The translations under genes were made by a program, and so were the position numbers. From CAYUMU01 sp964445985 (GTDB lineage: Bacteria > Planctomycetota > Planctomycetia > Pirellulales > S012-138): a stretch of 64,000 bases of DNA. Location: contig CAYUMU010000014.1 of the NCBI GenBank assembly GCA_964445985.1, positions 1-64,000 on the forward strand, given 5' to 3'. Shown piece after piece: positions 1-9,662 of this stretch; position 1 is the stretch's first letter; each line of letters starts with the position of its first letter. Under the pieces are notes generated by a model. That model had not been told where the DNA came from. It saw only the letters and a program-made list of their open reading frames with translations, and made no database searches.

Positions 1-47
1 CTTGAAGCTCGAACGCCAGCGCTTCGTTGGGCGGGGCGAGCTTCAAG
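1..47. repeat. 11-bp inverted repeat at window edge
   Basis: CTTGAAGCTCG (1-11) is perfectly complementary to CGAGCTTCAAG (37-47), with 25 bases between. It may be the hairpin of an element or gene lying left of the window. No T-run follows, so it is not called a terminator. Confidence 0.5.
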
Positions 48-121
48 CAACGCCCGACACCACAGCAAAAATCACCTGGCAACCAACCCCGCAAGAACCA
101 AAACCAACCCCGCCCCGCACT

Positions 122-230
122 CCCGAACTCCCCACTCCGAATTCCGAACTCCCCACTCCGAATTCCGAACTCCCCACTTCCCGCGAACTCCCCACTCCGA
201 ATTCCGAATTCCGAACTCCCCACTCCAACA
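122..230. repeat. Tandem 21-bp intergenic repeat (GAATTC family)
   Basis: Four to five head-to-tail, partly degenerate copies of a unit built from CGAACTCCCCACTCC and GAATTC fill this gap. The same unit recurs in reverse orientation at 14129-14168, 16397-16452 and 31745-31768, so it is a dispersed family. Reading frames through it give only low-complexity Pro/Ser/Asn peptides and are not genes. Confidence 0.85.
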
Positions 231-235
231 TCCCC

Positions 236-275
236 TAGCCCCCAGCCCCTAGCCACCAGCTACCAGCCACCGTTC
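236..275. repeat. Dispersed AGCCACCAGCTACCAGCC repeat
   Basis: Short-period sequence made of CTAGCCACCAGC/TACCAGCCACC units. Its complement recurs at 17845-17908, 33289-33374, 54100-54172 and near 55610-55645, always between genes. Bases 276-420 hold no gene or signal that I recognise. Confidence 0.7.
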
Positions 276-420
276 ATTTCAATCAATCGTCCGCGGTCTC
301 ATCCACCTTTCGTGGGCAGACCGTGTTTGAGCGACTATGATGGTGGAAGGTTGCCGCTGGATGGTCAATCCGCTCCTTACCGCCCCCCATAGTCCCCTGG
401 TCTCCATCAGGCTGTTGCCG

Positions 421-2967
421 ATGATTGTTGTCTCACCTCGCTGGTTGTTGCTCGTGCTGGGCGTGGGGGCGATATTGGCGAGGACTGTAGCTGCGGCGGA
501 GCCGAAGACCTCTGCTGCCAAGATCGATTTCGACCGCCAGGTGCGGCCCATTCTTTCCGAGCATTGCTTTACCTGCCATGGGCCCGACGCCGCGCAGCGG
601 AAGGGCGATTTGCGGTTGGATACGCGCGAGGGAGCCTTGGGCGATCGTGGCGGGTACGCCGCCGTGGCGCCGGGCAGCTTGGCGGCCAGTGCCCTGTGGG
701 AACGCATGACTTCGGACGACCCCGATTTGCAAATGCCCCCGGCCGAGGCCGCTCGACGACCGACGGAACAAGAACGCAAAGTACTCAAAGCCTGGATCGA
801 AGCCGGCGCGCCTTGGGAAGAGCACTGGTCGCTGCAACCCATTCAACCGCCTGTCGCACCCGAAGTGAAAAACGCGGGGCTGGCGCGGAACCCGATCGAC
901 CTGTTCGTGCTCGCCCGGCTGGAAGCGGCCGGTCTAAGCTTCTCGCCCCAGGCTAATCGGGCCACGCTGCTGCGCCGGCTGTCGCTCGATTTGACAGGTC
1001 TGCCACCCACGCTCGCCGAGCTCGACGCATTCATCGCGGATGATCTGCCGGGCGCATACGAGCGGGCTGTGGACCGGTTATTGTCGTCACCTCGCTATGC
1101 CGAGGCGATGGCGCCCGCCTGGCTCGATGCGGCCCGCTATGCCGATTCCAACGGTTACCAGACCGACGGCACGCGAGCCATGTGGCCCTGGCGCGATCGG
1201 TTGCTGGCCTCGCTCAACGGCAACCAGCCGTTCGATCAGTTCACCATCGAGCAGATTGCCGGCGACATGCTGCCAGACGCCAGCCGCGATCAACTGCTGG
1301 CGTCCGGCTTCCATCGCAATCACATGCTCAATGGCGAAGGCGGCCGCATCGTCGAAGAATCGCGGGTGGAATACGTGGTGGATCGCGCCCACACCACGGC
1401 CACGGTGTGGCTGGGTCTCACGGCCGGCTGTGCCCGGTGTCATGATCATAAATACGATCCGCTCACCCAGGCCGAGTTCTATCAGCTCTATGGTTTCTTC
1501 AACAATGTGGATGAAACCGGCGGGGTGGATCGTCGCAGCGGCACCGCGGCGCCCACGATCGATTTGCCAGCGCCCGAGCAAGAGCAACAACAGGCTGCAT
1601 ACCAAACGGAGTTGGCCGAACAAAACAGTGCCCTCAAGAAGTTGGAGTCGGCCCTAGCGAAAGCGCAAGCGACGTGGGAAGACGAGCAACAGCGAATGAT
1701 CGCCCCCGACGATCAGGCCCCGGCGGTTCCGCCAGCCATCGCCAAATTGCTGGAAGTACCAGAGGACAAGCGGAGCGAGAAGCAGCTCGCCGAGCTGCGC
1801 GATTTTTACTTCTCGCGGAGCAAGGAACGCTCGGCGGCGATCAAAGCCAAGGATGCGGTGCAAGCCAAGCTCGATGCGCTCAATCGGAGCGTGTTGATCA
1901 CCATGGTGATGGGCGAGCGGAAAGACCGTCGTCCCACGCACTTGCTCGATCGCGGCTTGTACGATCAACCCCGGCAAGAGGTGCAGCCCGGCGTGCCAGC
2001 CTGGTTGCCGCCGCTGCCCCAGGGCGCAAGCAACAACCGGCTGGGGCTGGCCCGCTGGTTGGTCGATCCGGCCAATCCGCTCACGGCCCGCGTCACGGTG
2101 AATCGCATTTGGCAGCACTTTTTTGGAGCAGGGCTGGTGCGCACGCCCGAAGATTTTGGCACGCAGGGCGAACGTCCCACGCATCCCGAGCTGCTCGACT
2201 GGCTGGCCTGGCAGTTCCAGCAAGACTGGGACGTGAAACGCATTCAGCGGTTGATCCTGAGCAGCGGCGCCTATCGGCAAAGCTCGCGCGTCACGGCCCA
2301 ACTGCTGGAACGCGATCCTGAGAATCGGCTGCTATCGCGCGCGGCGCGGGCGCGGTTGTCGTCGCTGGCTCTGCGCGACCAGGCCTTGGCGCTGGCCGGG
2401 CTGTTGGTGGAGCAGCAGGGTGGGCCGCCGGTGAAGCCCTATCAGCCGCCTGGCATTTGGGAAGAGCTCAGTTTCAACAAGATTTCTTACAAGCAAGACC
2501 AAGGCGAGAATCTATACCGCCGCAGCTTGTACACCTTTTGGCGGCGTTCGATTGGGCCGACCAATTTGTTCGATACTTCGCCGCGGCAGGTTTGCACGGT
2601 GAGCAGTGCCCGCACGAACTCGCCGCTGCACTCGCTGATTGTGTTCAACGACACCACCTATGTGGAAGCGGCCCGCGCGTTTGGCGAACGGATGGCCGCC
2701 GAAGGAGGCAGTGCTCCCTCGGAACGCATAACCTGGGCCTTTCGCGCGGCCACGGCCCGAGAGGCAAGCGCCGCGGAAGCCCAGATTCTATCCGCCACCT
2801 TCGAGCGCAATCGCAAATACTACGAGGCGCATGCGGACGAAGCGGCAGCCTTGATTGCCGTGGGCGAATCGCCGCGGAAAACGAGCCTTTCGCCGGCCGA
2901 GTTGGCGGCCTACACGGCGGTGGCCAGCCTGCTGCTCAACCTGGATGAAGTGTTGACCCGCGAATAA
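421..2967 (+). CDS. PSCyt1/DUF1549/DUF1553 (PSD1) domain protein
   Basis: Exported planctomycete-type protein of 848 residues. A signal peptide (about residues 1-26) is followed by a cytochrome-c-like PSCyt1 region with CFTCH at residues 49-53. A DUF1549 region contains a second CxxCH (residues 337-341, CARCHDHKYDP), and a C-terminal DUF1553 region follows. The family is expanded in Planctomycetes and often sits beside DUF1501 proteins; no such partner is present here. The exact function is unproven; a role in periplasmic electron transfer or polysaccharide use is inferred for the family. I chose the ATG at 421 because the signal peptide starts there; an in-frame ATG at 337 would add an unlikely 28-residue extension. 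It lies 17 bases before the next gene, so the two are probably co-transcribed. Confidence 0.9.
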   Translation: MIVVSPRWLLLVLGVGAILARTVAAAEPKTSAAKIDFDRQVRPILSEHCFTCHGPDAAQRKGDLRLDTREGALGDRGGYAAVAPGSLAASALWERMTSDDPDLQMPPAEAARRPTEQERKVLKAWIEAGAPWEEHWSLQPIQPPVAPEVKNAGLARNPIDLFVLARLEAAGLSFSPQANRATLLRRLSLDLTGLPPTLAELDAFIADDLPGAYERAVDRLLSSPRYAEAMAPAWLDAARYADSNGYQTDGTRAMWPWRDRLLASLNGNQPFDQFTIEQIAGDMLPDASRDQLLASGFHRNHMLNGEGGRIVEESRVEYVVDRAHTTATVWLGLTAGCARCHDHKYDPLTQAEFYQLYGFFNNVDETGGVDRRSGTAAPTIDLPAPEQEQQQAAYQTELAEQNSALKKLESALAKAQATWEDEQQRMIAPDDQAPAVPPAIAKLLEVPEDKRSEKQLAELRDFYFSRSKERSAAIKAKDAVQAKLDALNRSVLITMVMGERKDRRPTHLLDRGLYDQPRQEVQPGVPAWLPPLPQGASNNRLGLARWLVDPANPLTARVTVNRIWQHFFGAGLVRTPEDFGTQGERPTHPELLDWLAWQFQQDWDVKRIQRLILSSGAYRQSSRVTAQLLERDPENRLLSRAARARLSSLALRDQALALAGLLVEQQGGPPVKPYQPPGIWEELSFNKISYKQDQGENLYRRSLYTFWRRSIGPTNLFDTSPRQVCTVSSARTNSPLHSLIVFNDTTYVEAARAFGERMAAEGGSAPSERITWAFRAATAREASAAEAQILSATFERNRKYYEAHADEAAALIAVGESPRKTSLSPAELAAYTAVASLLLNLDEVLTRE

Positions 2968-2984
2968 AACGGACTTTAACCACG

Positions 2985-5822
2985 ATGGCAGGGAAGCAAA
3001 CCAACACGGGTGTCAGCACGGGGGCCGGCGCCGCTGCTGGCCAGCCAGGCGACGTGGTGCTGGAGGCGCGCCGGGAGTTGCGGCTGGATTGTCGCGAGGC
3101 GCATTGGGTTTCTTGGAGCCCGCTCGAACCGCTGGTTCGCCCCGAGCCTGAGCCATTTGATCGAGAGCGCTGCTTGAAGCGGTTGAGCAAGCTGCGGATC
3201 AAGCGCGGCGACATCGATTGGAATCACCCGTCGGCCAAGATCGCGGAAGTATTGTCGCCGGAGGAATCGCGTTTCTGGTTCGATGTGATTTCCTGGCCGG
3301 GTCATGAGCAGCGGCCAGAACGCCTGGCGAAATTGTTCGCCGACCGCGACTTCTCGGAACCGCTCACCCCTTACGCCGCGGAACAGGCAATTCGGCTGCG
3401 GGTGGCACGGCGCACGCTGCCAGGGCCGTTCATGCTGCCGTTGGCAAACAGCCTGACCCCTTTGGAAATCGTGGAACTGCTGCTGGATGACTCGTTGATC
3501 AATACGGGCAAGCTCTGGCTCCGTTTCGCGGCCGATATTTCGGTTCAGGCGTTGGAGAGTTTTCGCCGCTATGTCATGCCCTATCTCTTGAAGCATGAGC
3601 GAGAAGAAATCCGCGAACGTGTGGAATCGGAGCTCAGCTCGGCCGTCTGGCCCAGCGATGCTTTGGAACGACCGAACACGGCCTTTCATCTGGCGGCATT
3701 CGTGGGGCATCCGCGCATCCTCCACGTCGTTTCGGCCTGGGACGACCACGTTTACCGAGGCGAACGGATCGACGACTTCTACCACCAACCCCAGTGGATG
3801 GTGTTCGGCTTGCCATCGGCCGAGCAGGTGAACTATCACATGCGGCGACTGCAACTGAAGCTGCGCGCGCCGGAACATGTGCGCGGCTGGCTGGCGACCA
3901 CGCAGTTTGCCGGATTGGATTACGCGGCCGAAGCCATTGCCCAAGAAACCAGCAAAGACCGAGCGGCCGAATTGGCCGAGACCTGGGCCGCGGCCGTGCA
4001 AGCTCCAGAAGCCGCCGAGCCCATGCTGCGGCTCGTGCTCGATTCCAAAGCTCCTGGGGTGGCCCGCGCGTGGCTCTCCCAACATGTGGGCTGCGGCATT
4101 GCCGGCCTGATTGCCACGGCCGCCGCGCGGGGCAAATTGGCCGAGGCGGCCGTGGAGTATCTCCGCGAGCAAAACCGGCGGGGCTTTGCGGAAATCATCG
4201 CCCAACAGTTGGAATTGCTGCCGGCCGAGGCAGCCGACAAGGTTCGCCGCGCGGTGCTCGAGCACCACGAAACCGTGTTCGAACCGCTCGAGGAAGCTTC
4301 CACGCCCGACTGGCTCAGCCGGGCCATGGACCGCGATGCGAGCGCCAAGAAGCGGATCAAACTACCCGACTGGTTGCCCCCGGATTCGCTGCCCCCGATT
4401 GTGATCGATTCGCACCGACTGAACGGCGCTCAGGTGCGGCGGGTGCTGGCCGCGCTTCGCGCCGACGCGTTCGTTGCTCCGGGAGATTTGCTGGCCGGGC
4501 TGCGGGAACATGCTGCCGCGGCGTCGCTCGACGCATTTGCCTGGCGACTCTTCGAACGGTGGCAGGAGCAAGGAAGCCCCGCGAAGGACAAGTGGTGCCT
4601 GGGGGCCATCGGCTTTTTCGGCGGCGATGCGTCCGTGCTCAAGCTCACGCCCCTCATTCGAGCCTGGCCCGGCGAAAGCCAGCATCAACGGGCCGTGTAT
4701 GGCCTGGAATGCTTGCGAGCCATAGGCACCGATACAGCCTTGATGCAGCTCAATGGCATTGCCCAAAAGCTCAAGTTCAAAGGGCTCAAAGAAAAAGCCC
4801 AGGCGTTCATGAAGCAGATCGCCGACGAGCAAGGGCTGTCGCCGGCGCAATTGGCCGATCGCATTGTGCCCGACTGTGGGCTCGACGCTCGGGGTTCGCG
4901 CGTCTTCGACTTTGGGCCGCGGCGGTTTCAGTTTGTGTTTGGGCCGGACCTGAAACCAATGGTTCGCGACGACGACGGCAAACTTCGCGGCGACCTGCCC
5001 AAGCCGGGGGCCAAAGACGCCGCCGCGCTCTCCACCACGGCCGTGGCCGAGTGGAAGCTGCTCAAAAAGCAACTCCGCGAAGCCGTGAAAGCGCAGATTC
5101 CGCGGCTGGAGCAAGCCATGGTGGTGAGCCGCCGCTGGACCGTGAAAGAGTTCGAAACCTTGCTCGCCCGCCACCCGCTGATGACGCACCTGATTCGGCC
5201 GCTGTTATGGGGAGCGTTTAACGCCCGAGGGCTGCTCGAAAACACCTTCCGGCTCACGGCGGAATTGGATTACGCCGATCGCCACGACGAACCCTGCGCC
5301 ATTGAGTCGAGCGACCGGATTGGGTTGGTGCATCCGGCCTATTTGAATGCGGAGGAGATCGCGGCCTGGGCGGAGATCTTCAGCGATTACGAGTTGGTGC
5401 CGCCGTTCGAACAGCTCCGGCGACGGGTGTATGCTTTGGAACCCGAGGAAGAACGGCAGCGTGGAATCACGCGGTTCGGTCATCTTCAACTGCCGGCGAA
5501 TACCATGCTGGGCATTCTGGAACGGCTCGGCTGGACTCGAGGGCAGCCCGAAGACGCTGGCGTGGTTCACCAGCATTCCAAGTCATTCCAGCACGCCGAG
5601 CTCACGGCCGTGTTGGAATACGAGCCGGGCGTGCCGATTGGTTACGTGGAAAACTGGCATCACCAACAGCCGGTCGATTGTTACTTCCTGCCGGCCCAGG
5701 TTCATTCGGACTGGTATGGGAGGCTGCGCGAGAAAGCGATCTTGCTGCGGGAAGTGGATGCCGTGGTGGTGAGCGAGGTGCTGCGCGACTTGCATGTGTT
5801 GGCAGCCAAGGCGATTCGGTAG
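2985..5822 (+). CDS. DUF4132 domain-containing protein (MolR/YehI-like)
   Basis: Large soluble protein of 945 residues with no signal peptide. The N-terminal two thirds is Ala/Leu-rich and helical, resembling HEAT-like repeats. The C-terminal third carries the DUF4132 signature, including W-x(4)-F-x(5)-RHPLMTHLIRPLLWGAF around residue 720 and a Trp/His-rich end. E. coli members of this family are YehI and MolR, whose biochemistry is poorly known. The start ATG lies 17 bases after the PSD1 gene stop, implying an operon. The family assignment is from motif memory; the cellular role is unknown. Confidence 0.75.
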   Translation: MAGKQTNTGVSTGAGAAAGQPGDVVLEARRELRLDCREAHWVSWSPLEPLVRPEPEPFDRERCLKRLSKLRIKRGDIDWNHPSAKIAEVLSPEESRFWFDVISWPGHEQRPERLAKLFADRDFSEPLTPYAAEQAIRLRVARRTLPGPFMLPLANSLTPLEIVELLLDDSLINTGKLWLRFAADISVQALESFRRYVMPYLLKHEREEIRERVESELSSAVWPSDALERPNTAFHLAAFVGHPRILHVVSAWDDHVYRGERIDDFYHQPQWMVFGLPSAEQVNYHMRRLQLKLRAPEHVRGWLATTQFAGLDYAAEAIAQETSKDRAAELAETWAAAVQAPEAAEPMLRLVLDSKAPGVARAWLSQHVGCGIAGLIATAAARGKLAEAAVEYLREQNRRGFAEIIAQQLELLPAEAADKVRRAVLEHHETVFEPLEEASTPDWLSRAMDRDASAKKRIKLPDWLPPDSLPPIVIDSHRLNGAQVRRVLAALRADAFVAPGDLLAGLREHAAAASLDAFAWRLFERWQEQGSPAKDKWCLGAIGFFGGDASVLKLTPLIRAWPGESQHQRAVYGLECLRAIGTDTALMQLNGIAQKLKFKGLKEKAQAFMKQIADEQGLSPAQLADRIVPDCGLDARGSRVFDFGPRRFQFVFGPDLKPMVRDDDGKLRGDLPKPGAKDAAALSTTAVAEWKLLKKQLREAVKAQIPRLEQAMVVSRRWTVKEFETLLARHPLMTHLIRPLLWGAFNARGLLENTFRLTAELDYADRHDEPCAIESSDRIGLVHPAYLNAEEIAAWAEIFSDYELVPPFEQLRRRVYALEPEEERQRGITRFGHLQLPANTMLGILERLGWTRGQPEDAGVVHQHSKSFQHAELTAVLEYEPGVPIGYVENWHHQQPVDCYFLPAQVHSDWYGRLREKAILLREVDAVVVSEVLRDLHVLAAKAIR

Positions 5823-5932
5823 CTGGCTGAGTTGCACCTCGCGGTCGCTGGGCCAAGCCCGGTATGATGGTGAGCGAAGTTGCGATCTTGCTCGTCCCGC
5901 TTTGTTGCCGCGCTAGCTGGGGAAACCGCACC

Positions 5933-7234
5933 ATGCACGACCGACCGGATGTGGAAACGCCCGTGGCAGCGCCGAATCTTGCCGCATCGGCAGCGACCGC
6001 GCCGCCACCGGCCGAGTCGCCGCGCGAGCCGAGGCGAGATTTTCTTTCCGCCCGGCTGCATTCGCTCGACGCTTATCGCGGGCTGATCATGATCTCGCTG
6101 GCGTTCGTGGGGTTTGGGCTGGCGAAGACGGCCGCAAACCATCTGGAAGCAACGCCCGACTCGGCTGTTTGGCAAACCGTGGAGCACCAGGCCGAGCATG
6201 CAGAATGGCGCGGCGGCGGCTATTGGGATATGATCCAGCCCTCGTTCATGTTCATGGTGGGCGTGTCGCTGGCCTATTCCTACGGCCGCAGGGCGGAACG
6301 CGGCGAGTCGTACCGCCGCATGCTGGGCCACGCCCTCTCGCGTTCGCTCATTCTAATTCTGCTGGGCGTGTTCCTCAGTTCCAACTGGAGCAAGCAAACC
6401 AGTTGGACGTTTATGAACGTGCTTTCGCAGATCGGGTTGGGGTACACGTTCTTGTTCTTGCTGTGGAATCGGCCGCGCTGGGTGCAAGCGACGGCGCTGG
6501 GCGGTCTGCTGTTGGGCACGTACTTGCTGTATGTGCTGTGGCCCGGAACCGGCATTCCCTTGAGCACGGGCAACGAAGCGGTGGGCGTGAGCGCCGAGTG
6601 GGCCCAGACGAACCTGAAGCACATCTCGCCGGCCTGGCATAAGAATGCCAACGCGGGGCATTTCATCGATGTCTGGTTTCTCAACCTGTGGCCGCAATCC
6701 GAGCCGTTTCGCTTTAACCGGGGCGGCTATCAAACGATCAACTTCATTCCCTCGCTGGCCACCATGCTGATCGGCCTGATGTGCGGCGAGCTGCTGCGGA
6801 CTTCGCTGCTGGGCATCAAAAAGCTGGGCCTGATCGCGGCGGCCGGCATGGCAGGCATCGCCCTGGGGATGTTGCTCGATGCCAGCGGAGTGTGCCCTAG
6901 CGTCAAACGCATTTGGACGCCCGCCTGGGCTTTGTACTCGAGCGGTATTTGCTGCCTGATTCTGGCCGGATTGTATGGGGTGGTCGATGTGCTCGGTTTT
7001 CGGGCCTGGACCTGGCCGCTGATGATTGTGGGCGTGAACTCCATCGCGGTGTACATGATGTCGCAACTGCTCAAACCTTGGATGGCGCGGACGCTGGAAA
7101 CCCACTTTGGCTCGCGGGTTTTCACCTGGGCGGGACCGCTGTGGGAGCCGACCGTGGCGGCGTGTTTAGTGGGATTATGTTTTTGGATTGTTTGTTGGTG
7201 GATGTATCGGCAGAAAATTTTTGTGCGGATTTGA
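5933..7234 (+). CDS. DUF5009/heparan-α-glucosaminide acetyltransferase-like membrane protein
   Basis: Polytopic membrane protein of 433 residues. A cytoplasmic proline/alanine-rich N-terminus is followed by the family signature RLHSLDAYRGLIMISLAFVG, then about ten hydrophobic segments with conserved WDMIQPSFMFMVGVS and short loops. The family (DUF1624/DUF5009, related to HGSNAT and NagX) transfers acetyl groups to sugars across membranes; the substrate here is unknown. I chose the ATG at 5933; an upstream in-frame ATG at 5864 would add 23 residues through unconserved sequence. The following lysine-rich gene starts 56 bases downstream. Confidence 0.85.
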   Translation: MHDRPDVETPVAAPNLAASAATAPPPAESPREPRRDFLSARLHSLDAYRGLIMISLAFVGFGLAKTAANHLEATPDSAVWQTVEHQAEHAEWRGGGYWDMIQPSFMFMVGVSLAYSYGRRAERGESYRRMLGHALSRSLILILLGVFLSSNWSKQTSWTFMNVLSQIGLGYTFLFLLWNRPRWVQATALGGLLLGTYLLYVLWPGTGIPLSTGNEAVGVSAEWAQTNLKHISPAWHKNANAGHFIDVWFLNLWPQSEPFRFNRGGYQTINFIPSLATMLIGLMCGELLRTSLLGIKKLGLIAAAGMAGIALGMLLDASGVCPSVKRIWTPAWALYSSGICCLILAGLYGVVDVLGFRAWTWPLMIVGVNSIAVYMMSQLLKPWMARTLETHFGSRVFTWAGPLWEPTVAACLVGLCFWIVCWWMYRQKIFVRI

Positions 7235-7290
7235 AGCGTGAACCCGTACGATATCAATCATTTCTTACCAAGCGCGAACGGGAGGAAACC

Positions 7291-8088
7291 ATGGCGAACA
7301 TCACGCTATCTCAGGCCAAGAAGCTTTGCACCGCGAACGAACTAGCGCTGGTCGAAGCCAGTCGCAAAGACGCCATCCAAGACCTGGCGACAAAAGAACT
7401 GAAAGCCAAAATCGGCCGCGCGCGCAAGCTCCGCGATAAATGGCGCGACCAGGCCACCACCCAGCGCCGCGCCGCGCAGCAGGCCAAAGCAGGGCGCGGG
7501 GTGAGTGCCTCGGAGCGCAGCGAGCAAAAACAGGAGCTGTTCTCGCAGGTGCTCGAGCGATTCGAGAAGCGGCTGGCCAAGGTGGACGGCGCGCCGCCGA
7601 CGGCCAAGAAATCCTCCGCTCGCAAGGTGACATCGAACCAACGGGTGGAAGCGCATCGCTCGACTCGGGCCGCAACGCGGCAAGAGCTTGCGGACAAGGT
7701 GGAAGAGAAGAACCTGGCCGCGGCCAAGAAAAAGAAAAAGAAAAAGGCGGCTTCGGCCAAAAGCCCCGCCGCGCCGAAAAAGAAGGCCAAGGCCGCAACA
7801 GCCAGCGCTACGATGGCCGGACCCAGTGAAGCCACGGTGAAGAGGGCAGCCAAGAAAGTGAAAGCGGCGGTGAAGAAGCAGCTTGGTCTCAAGTCGGCCG
7901 GTTCGCGGACAGACAACAAGCCGCCGGCTCGCGATGACGAACGGGTCCAACTCAACCAGAGCGATCAAATCGCCATCGAAGCCCAAGCCAAGAAAGCAAG
8001 GATTCAAGAGTCGGGACTAACCACTCGCACGCGAGGGCACGTTTCGGCCCGCGCGCGGCGCGACCAGGCGAAACGCGATCAGGAATGA
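7291..8088 (+). CDS. Lysine/alanine-rich protein, histone-H1-like tail
   Basis: Protein of 265 residues starting at an ATG behind a clear GGAGGA ribosome site (7281-7286). Residues 1-100 form a helical, highly charged domain (TLSQAKKLCTANELALVEAS…ELKAKIGRARKLRDKWRD) resembling a conserved hypothetical bacterial family. From about residue 105 the chain becomes Lys/Ala-rich, with runs KKKKKKKAA and AAPKKKAKAATA like histone H1 or HU tails. Nucleic-acid binding is inferred from this composition only. An alternative upstream in-frame start at 6913 overlaps the membrane-protein gene and is rejected. Confidence 0.8.
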   Translation: MANITLSQAKKLCTANELALVEASRKDAIQDLATKELKAKIGRARKLRDKWRDQATTQRRAAQQAKAGRGVSASERSEQKQELFSQVLERFEKRLAKVDGAPPTAKKSSARKVTSNQRVEAHRSTRAATRQELADKVEEKNLAAAKKKKKKKAASAKSPAAPKKKAKAATASATMAGPSEATVKRAAKKVKAAVKKQLGLKSAGSRTDNKPPARDDERVQLNQSDQIAIEAQAKKARIQESGLTTRTRGHVSARARRDQAKRDQE

Positions 8089-8142
8089 TCTGGCAGAACG
8101 CATTCCTTTGCCACCCGTTACTCTGGCTAAGTGCCAATCCAA

Positions 8143-8262
8143 AGACTCCCTCGCCCCTGGCCAGGAGAGGGCTGGGGACAAGGGGGTTTGCTCGGGCTTG
8201 AGATTGCAAACCCAACTCCGCTCCCAAGGCCCCCGGAAATACCGGGGAGAGGGGAGAAAAAG
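8143..8262. repeat. Dispersed CGGGGAGAGGGGAG-type intergenic repeat
   Basis: Contains CCCTCGCCCCTGGCCAGGAG and, at the far end, CCCGGAAATACCGGGGAGAG followed by GGGAGAAAAAG. The second part recurs at about 25797-25830. The gap between the convergent genes ending at 8088 and 8328 is otherwise empty. No T-run terminator is evident. Confidence 0.6.
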
Positions 8263-8327
8263 TTTTTGGGGCTAATTCTCCAACTCGCCGCGCCCGTTGC
8301 GGCACGCCGCGTGGCTTACGGCGATGG

Positions 8328-9662
8328 TTAACCGGCGTCTTCCAACTGCCGCACCAGCTGCTTCATGAGCTTCATGTAGCTCCAGTGTTCCACTTCCAGC
8401 AAATGGCGTTCGGTGTTGGTGTAGGCAATGCCGGCGCTGAGATCTTCGGCGGCGTCTTGCGCCTTGTGGCGCTGGAGCAACATGGCCGCCTTGGTTCCCT
8501 GCCGCAACGATTGGAGAAACAAGGCGATGGCCTTGGTTTGCCAGTGAACCAGCGAGAAGATGCCGCTATCGGGCTGGATCATGCCCGCCACGAACAGCGA
8601 ATCGCAGTGCGGATGAAACACCTGACGAAACAGCCGCGGCTTGCCGTGCTGAAAGTTCAGCAGAGCCGAATCAATGAAGGGGAACACCAGGCGATAGCCG
8701 GTGGCGCACACGATCAAGTCCACTTCGACCTGGCTGCCATCGCAAAAGTGAACGGTGCGACCATCGAGACGGTCGATGGCCGGCTTCAACTGAATATCGC
8801 CATGCCGCACGTAATACACGAGCAGGCTGTTCACGATCGGGTGGGTTTCAAACAACCGATGGTCGGGCGCCGGCAAGCCGTATTCTTGGGGATTGCCCAC
8901 CGCGAACCGCAACAGCAGCGAGCTAACCCGGCGGCGCAGCCAGAGTGGCAACCGCAATCGATGGAGGAGATCGCCACCCGCGTCGGCCGGCGAACCCAGT
9001 AGATACTTGGGAATAAAATAATAACCGCGGCGCAGGCTGTGATAGGTCACGGCCGCATGTTGGGCGGCTTCCACCGCGATATCGCACCCGCTGTTGCCGC
9101 CGCCAATCACCAGCACCCGCTGGTCGCGAAAGATATCCGACGTTTTGTATTGGGCCGAATGGAGCATTTGCCCTTGGAAGGCGCCGCGAAAGCGGGGCCA
9201 CTTGGGGCAGCGATGGTGGCCGTTGGCAATCACCACCGCGCCATACCGCCGCCGCTCTCCCTGGCTGGTCGTCACCGTCCAAGGGCCAACGGGAGAGCCA
9301 TCAGCCATCGACTTGGGCTCCACGCGCACCACGCCCGTGGAAAACTGCAAGCAGTCTTGTAGCCCAAAGTGATTGGCGTAGCCGCGCAGGTATTCCAGCA
9401 CCTGGCCGTGATGCGGGTAGTCGGGGAATTCCCCCGGCATGGGGAAGTCGGGAATCTGCGTGAACCGTTTCGACGAGATCATGTGCGTGGTGCGGTAAAC
9501 GCGGGCGGCCGGCGAACCGTAGTTCCAGTTGCCGCCCAGATCGGCTTCGCGCTCGAGCACGTCCACCGCCAGGCCGGCCTCGCGCAGGTTCTTGGCCGCC
9601 ACCAGGCCCGAGCTTCCGGCGCCGAGCACGCACACCCGATCGCTGAGGTCCGCCAGGTTCAC
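8328..9662 (-). CDS. Flavin-containing monooxygenase (FMO family)
   Basis: Protein of 444 residues with two Rossmann motifs: an FAD site near the N-terminus (VCVLGAGSSGLVAAKNL) and an NADPH site in the middle (VLVIGGGNSGCDIA). GGNWNYG, FPDYPHHGQVLEYL and ATGYRLVFPF are typical of FMO/Baeyer-Villiger-like enzymes, which oxygenate nucleophilic N, S or carbonyl groups. The substrate is unknown. The start is GTG at 9662, within a four-base GTGA overlap with the stop of the upstream ion-channel gene, so the two are translationally coupled. Confidence 0.88.
   Translation of the reverse strand: MNLADLSDRVCVLGAGSSGLVAAKNLREAGLAVDVLEREADLGGNWNYGSPAARVYRTTHMISSKRFTQIPDFPMPGEFPDYPHHGQVLEYLRGYANHFGLQDCLQFSTGVVRVEPKSMADGSPVGPWTVTTSQGERRRYGAVVIANGHHRCPKWPRFRGAFQGQMLHSAQYKTSDIFRDQRVLVIGGGNSGCDIAVEAAQHAAVTYHSLRRGYYFIPKYLLGSPADAGGDLLHRLRLPLWLRRRVSSLLLRFAVGNPQEYGLPAPDHRLFETHPIVNSLLVYYVRHGDIQLKPAIDRLDGRTVHFCDGSQVEVDLIVCATGYRLVFPFIDSALLNFQHGKPRLFRQVFHPHCDSLFVAGMIQPDSGIFSLVHWQTKAIALFLQSLRQGTKAAMLLQRHKAQDAAEDLSAGIAYTNTERHLLEVEHWSYMKLMKQLVRQLEDAG

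Noticed and set aside
122..230. Possible CRISPR array (regular 21-bp units)
   Set aside because: Units are contiguous and contain no unique spacers; no cas genes in the window.
27..392. Pro/Ser/Asn-rich reading frames at the left end
   Set aside because: They are translations of tandem intergenic repeats with no start signal or family.
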